From Cristatella mucedo (Eukaryota; Bryozoa; Phylactolaemata; Cristatellidae): a stretch of DNA of 64,000 bases. Numbering within the stretch: position 1 is the first letter of the stretch; every line of letters starts with the position of its first letter. Below, in pieces: positions 1 to 18,850 of the stretch. The stretch is from the NCBI GenBank assembly GCA_009760855.2, contig WPIO01000006.1, forward strand, positions 5,432,501-5,496,500, given 5' to 3'. Made by a program: the position numbers and the translations under genes. Under the pieces are notes generated by a model. That model was not told the DNA's origin. It saw only the letters and a list, made by a program, of their open reading frames with translations, and did not search any database.

Positions 1-186
1 GATCAACATATACCGAGAAAATTTCTTGCACTGACCCACAAGGCCAGCCTAGGCTTGGCTCCTTCATTCCTAGCTAAACAGCTGCACCAGTTTTCGCTTC
101 CTGGTGCCCTCACGCCCTGTATAGAAATACATTAGCTGTTATATTCCTCCTCTTAAAGACCGTTGGCGATAGAAGCTTTTGCTCTG
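1..186 (+). mobile_element. LINE-B fragment (CR1/L2-like), 3' ORF portion
   Basis: Reading + gives LTHKASLGLAP, then LHQFSLPG, then an RPLAIEAFALQ stretch. These match the C-terminal reverse-transcriptase tail in better copies at 14.4-14.7 kb and 61.2-61.4 kb. The copy is cut on the left by the window edge. On the right it breaks off in the middle of the motif, where a (CA)n tract begins. Stops are present, so it is dead. Confidence 0.8.
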
Positions 187-289
<103 letters not shown>

Positions 290-299
290 GGCACACACG

Positions 300-425
300 T
301 GAGTGCTGTGATTGCGTAGAAGGTAAAGTGCTCAAATTGTATGACTGAGGTCGTGGTTTCGAATCCTGCAGTGGGTACTCCTATATTGCCAACTGCAAGC
401 AGTGTTGAAAGCAGTGAAGGCTATT
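300..425 (+). mobile_element. tRNA-derived SINE (degenerate)
   Basis: It has a B-box-like GGTTTCGAATCCTGCAG at about 353-370. The following TATTGCCAACTGCAAGCAGTG matches the tail of the better copy at 59.6 kb. The A-box end is weak. Confidence 0.6.
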
Positions 426-485
426 ATGCCTATCAAAACACGAGGCTTTAAAATAAGCTAGCATAATTTAATATGCATATTAGGT

Positions 486-1105
486 AAATAATAATAATAA
501 TATTAATGCAGTTGATAAACCGACCTCAGAGAACTCAATCTCTTTCTAGGTGCTGTACATTTGCTGCAAAGGGAAACGCAATTGAATGGTGAGTAATATA
601 ATGCTTGATAAACAAACCAAATGAATAACATGATTAGGGGTGACATGCGCAGGGTCAGCATGCAAATGTGGTTAGTGGCAGCATGCACAGTGTCAGCACG
701 CATAAGCACATGAAGGACGAATCACAGGGACCCACTAAATGCTGTCCTAAATAGGCATGCTCTTAAGTTCTTTTTAAATGTGGTCAGGTCAGGGGATGTT
801 CTGACGAAAGTCGGGAGTGAGCTCCAGGCTTTGGGAGCATACGAACTGAATGCACGGTCTCCAACGGATTTGAGGTTTGTACGAGGTATTAGTAGACTGT
901 TGGATTCCGAAAAGCAGGTGGTACGATGCTTGGCCTGGTGGGGGAGTAGATCTGTGTGATTGGCTGGAGCCAAAGAATGAAGTGACCTAAAAGTGAGTGA
1001 CGAAACCTTTAAGTCGATCCATTGCTTGACTGGTAGCCAGTGCAGGTCGGCGAGAAGTGGTGTGACGTGGCAACTGCGATGCTCACGACAGACAATTATC
1101 ACTTG
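486..1105 (-). mobile_element. LINE-A, 5'-truncated 3' end
   Basis: It starts on the right with the reverse-strand reading CHVTPLLADLHWLPVKQ, continues through TDLLPHQAKHRTTCFSES and RAFSSYAPKAWSSLP, and ends on the left with the family 3' hairpin and a TAA/ATT tail at 486-505. The frame is open for about 115 codons of the C-terminal reverse-transcriptase ORF. Homology stops near 1105. It lies in the intron upstream of the first visible NAV exon. Confidence 0.9.
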
Positions 1106-1185
1106 TCTGATGTGTGGTCTTATGTGTAATCTTTTGAAAAGATAGGTATCAGTATGTATTTCGATCAATCTTCGGCTGACATTCT

Positions 1186-1303
1186 TGCTCTATAGATAGC
1201 ATGCATTCTTTTATTTGCTCTTAGATAGATTACATGCTATCTATAGATTGCTCTATACAAATACATGCTATCTATAGATTGCTCTATAGATAGCATGTAT
1301 TTG
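1186..1303. repeat. Palindromic ATGCTATCTATAGA repeat cluster
   Basis: Positions 1258-1278 and 1283-1303 are perfect 21-bp inverted arms around a 4-base TTGC loop. Partial copies of the same unit lie at about 1186-1208 and 1230-1257. It is in a NAV intron, about 130 bp before an exon. It could be a cruciform-type repeat or part of a MITE. Confidence 0.9.
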
Positions 1304-1434
1304 GAGTACTGGAACTGGTAGTGGCTGCCCTACCTTATTGTGGTGCTTCTTAGACCTGGTCTTTGACTGTTTGCTTGTCTAAAGTTTCTGCACTCAGTAT
1401 TTGGCTAAGAATATTGCTCTGATGTATGTTGCAG

Positions 1435-7885
<6,451 letters not shown>

Positions 7886-9190
7886 TCTCAAGGAGACGAT
7901 CGTCAGGAAGACTGATTGCTGAATACTGATTGCTGAATACTGATTGGGCCAACGCTTGAAGCAAAGCAGACGTCGATTCACCAGTGGTCACAGGTTCATG
8001 CTCTAGTCTGCTTGCCGCGTTTCTAGGCGGCCGAGGAGCTCTGCACGGGCCTCTAGCACAGGCACCACCTGATCTTGTGGATGCTGCCCTTATGACTTGT
8101 TTTCGGCCGAGCTGAGCGGCTCAGCGGCTCGCGTAGGTTTACTGCTTGGAGACTTAATCTACGAAGACAGAATTACATCAGCCCGGAAATTCTGCGAGTA
8201 CATGTCTCATGAAGATTAACACTGGTCGGTCATGCAAGACCCTTTGCTCAATATGCATGTCACTTCCGGTGTCAAGGATTAGACTATGATTGCTATCAAG
8301 CCTAGCATTGTTGTAGATTGTTACGAGAGTTCTGAATACGCCCCCATGGTAGAGCACGCCCTTCTGTTTAGCTATCCCAATTGCATTCCGTATTATGGAT
8401 GCGGTGAGTGCAATAGCCCTGACTGGTTTTGTGGGACGTTTTGTCTGAAGCAGTTTGTGCTTGCGACGTTGCAAAAATGAAACTACAGGCATTCGATGTA
8501 CGTACCTCTAATTTCTCTACGTTGGCTTAAGCGATTCATGATGCAACAAGCATACCGATGCCTCCCTTCTGCATATAATAATATTAATTCTTATTATTAT
8601 TATCATGACTGGTTGTGTTCAATACCATTGCATGGAGGCTGGAGCTGGCAAGAGATCGGTGGACTTCAGAACAGTTGACTTGGTCCGGCAGGATTAAGTG
8701 AACCTAATGGTAAGCTCTACTTTCCAAGAAAATGAAGCATCATAATAATGATACAGCCTCACCAGGGTTGAGTGTAATGCATGTCATAATAGCTGACAGG
8801 TGAAAACTGCCACCAAGATTTACGCCAGGGGCAAACACGATACACGACCTTGGGCATTGATTTGAGATCAACCATCCGGTCAAGAACCCATCAATGATTT
8901 CAATACTCAATTCGTGGTGAATGGCCGCACCACTACTTTTATGCTTTTGCCTTTCTAACCGTTGTGTTTTGTTAGTTGGTACCTGCATTAGTGCAGTAGG
9001 TTCAATCAAGAACTGGATTCGTAATTCATGCAAAATATCCGAGCGTTATCCAGCGTAACCGTCATTTTAATGGTCGTAAGGTTGAGGCTTGCCAAAGCTA
9101 GCTCGTCTTGAAAATGCATTCAGTCAACTGATGGCTCAATAGTAATGGCACACATTACTGTGCTAAATGGATTAGAATGCTACTATTAGA
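7886..9190. other. Intergenic/3' flank, no gene recognised
   Basis: Downstream of the NAV stop. 8178-8492 is open on - for 104 codons (RRKHKLLQTKRPTKPVRAIA and so on), and the overlapping + strand is also partly open. Neither is recognised. The - frame is basic and could be the upstream part of a LINE ORF, but this was not established. A short tandem TGATTGCTGAATACT lies at 7911-7945. No convincing AATAAA was seen close to the NAV stop. Confidence 0.5.
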
Positions 9191-9212
9191 ATATGTATCA
9201 GGGCATTGGTCG

Positions 9213-9331
9213 TAGTGCCAGCAGCCGTGATGGCACACTAGTTAAGGCGGTTGCTTTCACGACCTCGGTCTCGAGGTCGTGCGTTCGATTCCTGCGGTGG
9301 GCGATCCTGTATCCACAAAGGCTCTTCTGTA

Positions 9332-9332
<1 letters not shown>
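9213..9332 (+). mobile_element. tRNA-derived SINE, well preserved head
   Basis: A box TGGCACACTAGTTAAGGCGG, then GACCTCGGTCTCGAGGTCGT, B box GTTCGATTCCTGCGGTGG and the trailing AAAGGCTCTTCTG. The spacing of the A and B boxes fits an RNA polymerase III internal promoter. It is followed at once by a (TA)n tract. Confidence 0.85.
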
Positions 9333-9375
<43 letters not shown>

Positions 9376-9378
9376 ATA

Positions 9379-9448
<70 letters not shown>

Positions 9449-9450
9449 TA
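9333..9450. repeat. (TA)n microsatellite
   Basis: About 55 TA units with one interruption (ATATCTATATACTATATA), directly downstream of the SINE. Confidence 0.97.
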
Positions 9451-9772
9451 CAATTTTGCAGACTGTCCTGCTTGCAAAGCTGCAATACCCACTACTTTAT
9501 TATTCATTTTTGAAGCTACGACTGCTGTTTCAAGTGTTCAAGCTATTTCTTTCTTTATCCCACATAAGCAGGATTTCAAGTATTTGCTCCTTATGTGCTA
9601 CCGACTCAAGTCAGTCCGATTAATTTCCAGTATAAACCCAACTGATCACTCTGACCTAACATCGAGTACGAGCCGGTACACAAACGACGAAAGGGTGACA
9701 CCGAGGAGCACTTCAATACTGGTGTATTCTGTCAATGCTTGCAGCCTTACATCACAGCCGTTCTCCACTTCA

Positions 9773-9814
9773 AGGTGAGTCACTGCCTGAAAAGGAGCAG
9801 GCAGTGACCCACCT
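9773..9814. repeat. 17-bp inverted repeat (hairpin)
   Basis: AGGTGAGTCACTGCCTG and CAGGCAGTGACCCACCT pair over 17 positions with one mismatch around an 8-base AAAAGGAG loop. No neighbouring gene was identified. Confidence 0.85.
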
Positions 9815-10676
9815 TTCTAAAGCATCAACTCACTCAACCATAATCCTATATAACCGATAAAACCATAAACCCGAAATAAACCATAAAACCACAAGGCCCA
9901 TAGCCTAGATGGCAGCTCTCTACCCAGACTGCCTTCACCGTCGTTGTGGTCTCCACTACGTGCTCCTCGGAGTTCAGTCTAGTCACGACAAGCACTAACA
10001 CTTGATCTAAATGATTTTGGTGGCCGGGCCTCCACCTAGTAATTCCCAAAAGTGAGAAAATCCCCCATGGCTATGCTGGCTCTTGCCATGATTTCGCATC
10101 ATTTTAATCTTAGCAAGAAAAGACGCATCCCTTTCGATTAGTTCACACTTTGCCGTAGTAAACTGGTGTCCTTTTGTTCCTGTGTGCTTTACGTGCTCAC
10201 GTTTGCTTCATTCAATGTAAGCAAAGGTCATCCACTGATCATAGCAAGCTGCCACTATCCGGTCATGACAAGCTGTGTTGGTAGCCTCAAGGTCTCTTAT
10301 GCCACTATATAAATGAGGCCGTTAAATCAGCTAACCTTCACTTTTATTTTAATTTGGGTGACGGTGCTGACTGTTTTTCTGTGTGCAATGATGATGGCCT
10401 AATCGCAATACAGTTGTTGTGCTTGTGCATACTCGTCTAAGCATGATTCCGCACACAGTGCTTAATCTTTTACAGTTGGTTCCATCGCAGCGGCTTGTAA
10501 GATAGGAAAGTTCGTTGCTCTCTTAGCTTAAGCTGTGCAAACCAGTGGTACCGAGTAATTGAACGAAGAACCGCTAAGCAAATCGTGGTACCACCCAATT
10601 GCAAATCTCACAATTAACTGGGTAATCTTCACGTGATCAAAGCAATCACGAACGCACGAAACAATTTCCGGATCTC

Positions 10677-10969
10677 TGTAATGTGCAACAGCCCTCCGCA
10701 CGACCTGTCGTCAGGCTGGGTAGCGCGACCGAGCAACAAGTCTGCTGGCTCCAACACCAAAACCTTTATTTCAAGCTACGCTGGCCAAGCCCAGTCTATG
10801 CACGCTAGACGGCTGCCGACGTCGAGGGATCTCGCCCTCCCCTCCCGTTGTATTCTTTCGGCAGTCTTTATATTCCATGCATGCGTTGTTTTTCGCACTG
10901 TCGGGCCATTGTTCGTTCCGAACTTGGCCGACAGTTGGTGGCAGTTTATGGTAGATTGATGTCCCCACA
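10677..10969 (-). mobile_element. Possible solo LTR of an LTR retrotransposon
   Basis: On the reverse strand the segment begins TGTGGGGACATC and ends TTACA. It has a TATA-like ATATAAAG about 100 bases in and an AATAAAGG near 10765-10775, in the order expected of U3-R-U5. No matching 5-bp target-site duplication and no tRNA primer-binding site were found, so the limits and the call are tentative. It is more GC-rich than its flanks. Confidence 0.35.
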
Positions 10970-11689
10970 GATGCCGCCAATGCATGGATTTGGGCAGGAC
11001 TACAGAATCATCTGCTGAGTCATCGTCTGCCCTTCCACCGGTCGTGAGCTTGCGGCTGCTTAGGCAGTCTGAGAACCCTCGCAAGGTCTCCGCCCAGTGC
11101 TCGCAGGCTGCAAGAGTCGTGTACCTTCACATAATGGCAGCTCAACACTCTGGGAAGTAATGCATCGAGAAATTTAAAAGGCATGCTCTACGTATGGCAA
11201 CTTCGGACGACGAGTAAACCAGCGTAGAGCTGCATGATTGTCATTTAACTGGTGAAATTGACGGGTGAATTTAACTTCTAAGCAAGCATTTCCAGCTGCT
11301 TGGAAGAACTCAATCGCTATAATGGCTATACTCTCCGTATCTAGGAAGCAAACGTTTATTTATGCATGCATGTATCTTCATCCATCTTGAAATCCACTAA
11401 GAAACTAAGACTCGGTGGATGTCACGATCGAGAGTCTTCTGCAATAGTTGTCCAGGCTAAGTGACCTGAGGTACGCATACGATAGCCAGCAGACTCTATA
11501 TCGTGTAAGAGAAATTAAGTTGGGTGCAAATCTGAGACATAATGACAGGCAAGGGAGTTGGCAAAATAGACGTAGCTGCTCATCAAGTCAGGAGAGTATT
11601 GCAAAATACGGCAGCTGGAACGAAGTTGCGATGCGTTTGAATTTTACATGCAACTCCCACTGACTAGGACTGGCAAAACAAAACCCTCT

Positions 11690-12050
11690 GGTGCCAACGG
11701 TTTTTAAGTGAAAGAGCAGAGCAGCTTAACACAGTCCAAACTATCGTATATACGAGGGTACGAAGAGCCTACTGGTCCGACAGTTCAGCTAGACATGAAG
11801 GAGCTGAGTCATTTGTGGTCTTGTGGGTCAGAGTAAGATACTGACACTCAACCTATAGATAATCCGGAAATCAAGGCGGGTCCTTCAGCTAATGAGACAC
11901 GTGGCCGACTTTAGCGGTTTTTTCGACCCACCATGATTCATTCATAATTCATCCATCCCCAGCTTCAGATGCCCTATGGCTTTTTTTCAGTAGCCCCGCT
12001 AAAACGGAATTGCAGTAATCCAATCGACGCAGAACGTGGGTGTTACTAAG
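11690..12050 (-). mobile_element. LINE-B, strongly decayed
   Basis: CTTGTGGGTCAGAGTAAGAT, a decayed GAGACACGTGGCCGACTTTA, TTTTTCAGTAGCCCCGCTAA and GCAGTAATCCAATCGACGCA align with the reverse strand of LINE-B (compare 35.57-35.78 kb). It abuts the LINE-A copy that follows. Confidence 0.7.
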
Positions 12051-12092
12051 ACACTGAGCTAGTCACGCCAGTAGCAATTCTCTAACAATAGC

Positions 12093-12700
12093 AATAAACG
12101 TGAGCTGAGTCCTTCGAGAACTTAATCTCTTTATAGGCTCTTCCATACGCACTGGAATGCGGTTAGAGACAACACGCACAATGTCAGTGCGCTTAAGCAC
12201 AAAAGGACAACGCACACGCCTGCCGAGTGCAGAGACGACCCCGTGAATTTTTCGTGAGTTTTCGATTCTTACTAAATGCCTCCAAGTCAAGACATATAAT
12301 GACGTCACTCGAGATTGAATTCTTGTTTTTGGGAGCATACGAACTGAACACACGGTCTTCAAAATATCGGGCCGGCTTAAAGGCACAGCTCATGTCAAAG
12401 AAATTAAGGGCAAAACTGGAGTCAGACTGGCAAAAGGTACGCTGCCCAGCCCACCGCAGAAGCATTACCGATATCTAGGCCAGAAATAGAGGAAACAGAA
12501 CCTCAAAGCGAGTCATTGAATCTTGTTGAATATATAGAATTGCTTGAAGAGAGCCGCTACAGGTTCAGTAGAATTGTTCTGATGTGGCAGCTGCGACGTT
12601 CACGACAGGCAAACGTAGCTGCCGAGTTTTGCACCAGTATCAACCCTCTTTTTACACAGGCAGGAATACCTGCGAGTAAGAAGTTACGTAAGTGTATTTT
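12093..12700 (-). mobile_element. LINE-A, decayed
   Basis: The 3' hairpin is at 12105-12140 (TTCGAGAACTTAATCTCTTT). The family's cysteine/histidine segment is recognisable at 12580-12650 as GATGTGGCAGCTGCGACGTT CACGACAGGCAAACG. Many indels, no useful open frame. Confidence 0.8.
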
Positions 12701-13990
12701 AAGTCTAATTACGGAAGAAATCAGATGATCCAACACTATCTGCAAAATAAAATCTTGCAATTTTCTAAGTGCAGCATTTACATGTAAACACGAGATTTTT
12801 CGGCAAAGCAATTGGCGCGATGTTACGAAAAACCCGTTTCGAAATTGTACGGGATGCTTGAATATTTCCGTGAAATCTGAAAATAAACCAAAGCATGACT
12901 TCGCAAGCGTAGGATGACTACAGCGAACACCTCGAGCAACACGGGAGCATTTTCGGCTGGTCACTCACTTCGTAGCAAAAGTGATATTCTAAAAAGTTTC
13001 AAGGCAATCAAAATGAAAGGGAAATTCTCCACCATACAAGCGCTTCTTAAAAATATAATCCTGTATTTCGGCTTTGCCCAATATTTATAGATCTATGCTG
13101 CCCAAGACAAGAGCTGGTCTGATCAAGATGATGGTAGTGACGGAAAGGATGACAAAATATAATTTTTATAGACTGTCATAAAAGACTGCTTAATTATCAA
13201 AAAGTCATCAGCACATCTTTCGCTTTCTAAATTTTTTTTAAGGTACTTAAAAAACAATACCAATATTTGTGATCTTATTGACTCTGAAATCATATTAGGC
13301 AATCATATTTTAGTTTACGAACTTGCACCTAATCAAAGCACAGCTTGAACGCGTTAATTTTTGCACTGATACCGCGAAAAGCCATAAACTTTTTTATTAA
13401 AACAATCCACCTCAAGCAAATGTTAGTCCTGGCTGTATTCTGTAACGGCAAATGAAGAATGGCTTCCATTTGTGTTAGACCGAAAGAGCAACCGGATCGA
13501 TTTCAAGTAGCCTATTCGAGTTTTATATAACCATTTCATTCGCCAAAAGGCGTATGGTTTACCATACAACATCAGGATACACTGAACTCTTTAAACAAAG
13601 ATCATGCGAGATTGTGCATCTTCGCTAAGTACAGTCTGAATTCTAGATAGACTAATTGAATTTTTAATTGTCACTTTTTGCAGCGTCGCTACTTATGGTT
13701 ATTATATTGGCTATTTTTGACATTTTGCTCTCCGGCCGAGCACAATATAAACTTTAAAGCTCAACATTTTGATTCGGAGGATTTACAGCCAAGCAAATTT
13801 CTTTTATTAAAAGGGATTACAGTACACTAGGTAGCCAAGGTGCAGTTTTCTGTGCTACTGTCGCGAAAAGTTGTGGGTCACTTGGCAGTAGACTGAAAAT
13901 CAGTCGGTTTCACAATGGGCCGAAGACTTCAGCTGGCATACTGATTCTGTGAGGTTTTTTAACTGGACGTAGTCGCTGTTTTCCAACGAG
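12700..13990. other. AT-rich spacer, no gene seen
   Basis: AT-rich sequence with short frames only. No repeat boundary or gene was recognised. Confidence 0.6.
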
Positions 13991-13994
13991 TTTC

Positions 13995-14940
13995 ATATTC
14001 GATCCTGGATGTCGGAAAACTTCCTGAAATTAAATGACGATAAAACCGAACTGCTTCTCATAGGACACCCTAAGCGTGTGGCTGGATTAATAGGCTTTGC
14101 TGTTCTAATAGATGATGCTATTGTGCGACCGTCACCACGTGCTCGTAATCTAAGTGTCGTGTTCGACAGCTGCCTCAATTTCAAAAGCTTCATTCAGAAG
14201 ACTGCCTATACAGCTAGCCATCACATCCGATCCCTATCCAAGATTAGAAGCTGTCTCCCACAGTGGCTTGTAAAAAATTTAACTAGCTCTTTAGTTCTGT
14301 CTCGGCTTGATTATTGTAAATCCCTTTTGGCTGGGCTACCAAAGAAAGCTATAATGCCACTACAGCGGGCTATGAATATGGCTGCAAGGCTGGTCTTCAA
14401 GTCCCAGCGGTTTGAGCACGTGTCACCTTTGCTGGAAGAGCTAGGATGGTTGCCGGTTGAGCAAAGGATACAGAGCAAAGTTCTTACGCTGACCCACAAA
14501 GCCTGCGACGGCTCGACTCCTTCGTACCTAACTGAACTTCTGCATCCGTTTTAGCTTGTTCGCGCCCTCAGATCCAGTATGAACAATAAATTAGCTGTTC
14601 CATTCCTCTGCTTATAGACCGTTGGTGACAGAAACTTTAGCGCTGCAGGCCCTAGACTATGGAACTCGCTTCCAAGATTCTTACGAAACGACGACTGCTC
14701 TCCTGCTGCCGACTACGACACATCTTTTTCAGTGGTCCTGAGCTGCTACTTTCATGCTACTCACTACATCAACTGCTCTGCTGACTCTGCTTTGTTTCCC
14801 ACTTTCTCTTTGTTGCGTGAGATGAACCGAATGGGTACCGAAAGCTCCTCATGCTGTGAGTGGGCTATGCAAAACTCTCCTGCGTAGCACCCACATGGTC
14901 TTTGTGGAGTTACAGACAGAGATACATAACATAATATATC
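13995..14940 (+). mobile_element. LINE-B, 5'-truncated, 3' end complete
   Basis: It begins at SWMSENFLKLNDDKTELLLI and continues GHPKRVAGLIGFAVLIDDAI, HHIRSLSKIRSCLPQWLVKN and LDYCKSLLAGLPKKAI, open to 14554. It then decays through the C-terminal tail to the family 3' end (CCGAAAGC ... AACTCTCCTGCGTAGCACCC ... GGAGTTACAGACAGAGATAC) at about 14935. The catalytic YADD segment is missing (truncated). Confidence 0.9.
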
Positions 14941-15524
14941 TACACGCACTTTTGAGAACTACTGATGAGTCTGAAATGTGTATCTTGGAAACAATACGAT
15001 GCCAATACGATATGACAATACATCCCAATCGAGTGGTGAGCGGTGTTATGGTTTTCCGTTTTTCTGATTTCTGTGGGTGAAAAATGTGTCCATCTCCAAA
15101 TTTGGGATATAATTGCATACATGACTGTAGTTTTCTATACAAACTTACGATCTTATGATGCAATAGGAGAAAAATTTTTGATAGGAAATATTTGCACCTT
15201 GCTTGCTCGCCTTGCTACGAGAAGATCACCAATTACCCTTGACCTTTTCGCGACCTTCTCTTGGTTTCCTCTGGCGCTTTGCTTCAGTCACCTCTGGCAC
15301 TTTAGTTCAGGTTCTCTGATTGATTTGTATGTAGGCACATGCATTAAATATGTTTCTGTATCTGTCGCAAATTATGGTTTGAAAAAAATTTGCACTGGCA
15401 GGAATGCTTAAAAATTTCGACACCATATAAAAACAACATGAAAGTAAGGAATGAATAACAATGAGAGTTTACACCTAGGAAATGATAGAATCGCCAACCC
15501 CATTTCATAATTTCACACATACAC

Positions 15525-15660
15525 ATGCACAAACACACACACACACATACGCACGCACGTGAGTGCGTTCACGCAAACTCACTCTCACACACACACACAC
15601 ACACGCACATACATACACTCACACCCTCGCCGCGCGCACGCTCACACACACGCGAGAGCA
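15525..15660. repeat. (CA)n microsatellite, interrupted
   Basis: ACACAC tracts mixed with ACGC, ATAC and CTCACAC. The flanking 14.94-16.05 kb holds no gene that could be supported. Confidence 0.93.
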
Positions 15661-16050
15661 TAAAATACACAAGCACTTTATTGCCGACAGTACCTAAGGT
15701 TGCAAGACACTTGGTTGCTGTAAAGGTCAAGTACGTACATAAATACTTTACTGCTGCTGTCATTAAAACTCGTCACGAGACGCTTTGCACTGTCGTCGAA
15801 ATTGAATCAGCAAGCTTGCCGATTAATTTAACAGTAATTAAAAATGTGTTGCCTTAACTAAAGAATTTTGCGTCCACATAGGCAAGAAAAAATAAACTTA
15901 TATTACCTCAGAATGAGCAGGAGGTTTTTATCAAGATGATGTTCAAAAATGCCAAGGAGCCGTTTAAAGCTATTTTCAATTGAACCTCTAATACATTATA
16001 GTTAGAAGTATTTTGTAGCATCTGGCCAGCGCGAGACAAAAAGCCAGTCA

Positions 16051-16140
16051 TATAGGTATTATATATATATATGTTTATATATATGTATGTATTATATATA
16101 TATATATATATATATTCATATATATCTATATATCCAATAA
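16051..16140. repeat. AT-rich (TA)n/(ATAT) repeat
   Basis: TATATATG-type repeats, partly palindromic. No gene. Confidence 0.9.
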
Positions 16141-16789
16141 TTAGGATATAATATCTGTAGTAATTAAACTGTGGAGGCCAGCTTGTCTGACCACACAAGA
16201 AGATTTATGAATAAATCTGCGGAAATATTTGTGAGGCCCAAGAGAGATCTTCTGAATTTTCATCTGTTGAAAAGTAATTTTCTGAACTCACTGTACACAG
16301 TTTGCCTATAGATAAGGCAGCTCTTCATTATTAGCAAACCAATTTTTTATTGGAAGATCCACTCAGGCTCAAAGTCAGTCCATCCATTGCCGAAGTACCA
16401 TCTTAGGCTAGTTCAAATTCTGCTTCAACAATCTGCTTTGGGTTTTTAACCACTTTCAAAACGATGCAAGTTAGGTTACGAGCTCTCTGCTAGATCAGAC
16501 GAATGTCACACACCTAAGCTACAGATCCTGGTAGCAGGCACAGCGGTAAGCAGGATTGTGTCATATTACGTCATAGAGAGAGATGACCTCACGTGTAGGT
16601 GTAAATACCGGTCGGTCGTCTGCCGAGACCATAAGGAATTCAATACCTCAGGGTTCAGTCTTAGGCCCCTTCTTTTCACAATACATGCTCTGCCCTTGGT
16701 CGAATTCTTTGCCAAACACAAGAACAGACTATATTTCTACTCCGACGGCTCTGGCAGCTTGCACCTGTCCTTCCTTCGATGGTTTCAAG

Positions 16790-16905
<116 letters not shown>

Positions 16906-16984
16906 TCCAGCAAAGTTCCCAGGAAATATGCCTGCTGCATTGAAGACATTCGCACTTGGATGGGCACTAAATTCCCGAAGCTAA

Positions 16985-17088
16985 ATGATAATGATAATAA
17001 TAATAATAATAATAAATTTGATATAGCGCCCCCAGAGAACTCAATCTCTTTCGAGGTATATTACATTTGCTTCAAAAGATGCACTATT
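16985..17088 (-). mobile_element. LINE-A 3' tail nested in LINE-A
   Basis: (TAA)n, then CCAGAGAACTCAATCTCTTT and TACATTTGCTTCAAAAG, inserted at the LNDD codons of the host copy. AAATGAT resumes as GATGATGGTAAGACC after the insert, with short ATGATGATG-like sequence on both sides. Confidence 0.85.
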
Positions 17089-18850
17089 GATGATGGTAAG
17101 ACCGAGCTAATAACTGTGATGCTCAGCTTAGTGTCGCTCCCAAGTTGCAAGAATTTAACCGGAAGGTTGGTTCGTCTAGCATCGCTCCAACTGTGTCTAT
17201 CCTTAATATCCGTCTTCTATAACAAAGCGACTCTTTTTTGGCTGAGCGCGCATCCTACTTGGTCTAGTAGGCCTATTTTCAGACAAAGAGAATCGCCAAT
17301 GCATAACCTGTTTAGCCAAAACTATGACAAGCAAGTTAGTTTATGCTTCTTCTGCATCTCATCAAAATGGTTGCAACTTCCTTTATTCAGAATCTCGGCC
17401 TATGCCGTTCATCGTCTGCATCGGATGCAGATCTTAGCAGCTCCGTCTGTTTTAATGTGGAAGGCATAGCTGAAACGTCACACTCCTGTTCTATCTGAGC
17501 TTTATTGGTTCCGCAGGAAAACCTTAAATCGACTTTAAGATAATCTATCTGGATCGCAGGTCAATTTGTTTGATTGAATCAGTCCACTTTTACGACCTCC
17601 TTGTTCCGTCAGTGTGCTATAGCAGCACAGTGTGCTATAGCTTCTCGATTTTTAGTCGGCTCGACTTAGTAACCTCGTTTTATATCGGCAGAAGAACCAG
17701 AAGCCCACTTTGTATCCGCCTAAATGGGAGTACGATGTTTTCTTGCTGCAGTACTCGGGCATTATAAAAATAGTCTGAATATTGTCAATCTTGTCCGAGC
17801 TTACTCAAGCTCTAGTTAGCAGGGCGTGAAAGTTTTCTACACTTGGATATCGTGGAAAACGCGTGCTAGGGCTAGGCAAATATGCATTTGTTAGCGAGCC
17901 CGACTCTTCACGCCTAAAGCCGACCGTGACTTGAGAGATGACCAAGAACCCTATCCCGGAGGCCGCCTTTTAACGTCGAATTCAAAAGCAGCGTGAGCTA
18001 TCAGCACCAGAGCTCTACCTAATGGAAAGGACAAGTTATGACTATGACTGGGGCCGCAGCCTCTTCTCGAGTTTCTATCCTACGCAGCTTCTACTCACAA
18101 CCTACAAACTACAGCAGACTTAAAACTTGCACGTTCTGGAGTTTGAAAATGCGTCAGTGCAGCTAGTTATCTTGAGCTCTCGATTTAATCATCAATTAAA
18201 ATGCAGTCCCACAGCTTAGCTGTCTACAGGCCACCAAGCTTGGATATCGTGTATTGACTAATTTCGGCAGTGTGCTCTAGATAATAGTAATTCCAAAATT
18301 GAAATGTTTTCCTTGCTTTCTCAAGGACACCAGGCTGCTCTCGGTCGATACGCTGACGCAGAACAAAGTTCTCGACTTTTGGCCCACCACACAGCTTACG
18401 CCATTTGTATCCAGTTGAACTTTTAAACATCGTTTTGACCTGCGCTCATGCGCTCAGGTCCACACAGCGCAATAAGATACCTATCTGTCTCTTAAGCAAC
18501 GTCGCAATAGGGAAGGTACAGCATTCACTCTGTAGCCCGAGTCTGTGCGAAGCTGCTCGCATTCCAACAATTATTTCCCATAAATCGGTCGCCCAATTCT
18601 TTGGGCGAAATTATTACAGTAAACACTAGCCTGTAAAGCATGCACATGGCTACCTACATCATCCCTGTCCTCCTCAACCATCTGAGCTGTCTTTTAAGCT
18701 GTTTCTCGGGATACAGTCTGCTTGCTGTTGCACGTGCACGAGCTGACGGTTCCTAAGGTTTTAAGTGTGCTACTGAAAGCGATATTTAATTGGTTTCTTT
18801 TGAACCTCTCTAGGAAAACTAAAGTAAATGCATTGAACTCTTTTACAACT

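Noticed and set aside
9215-9310. Functional tRNA gene
   Set aside because: Pol III boxes are present but no acceptor stem pairing or clean cloverleaf could be drawn, and similar copies recur with shared tails, so SINE is the better call.
9193-9778. Ile-Tyr repeat frames
   Set aside because: (TA)n translation following a SINE.
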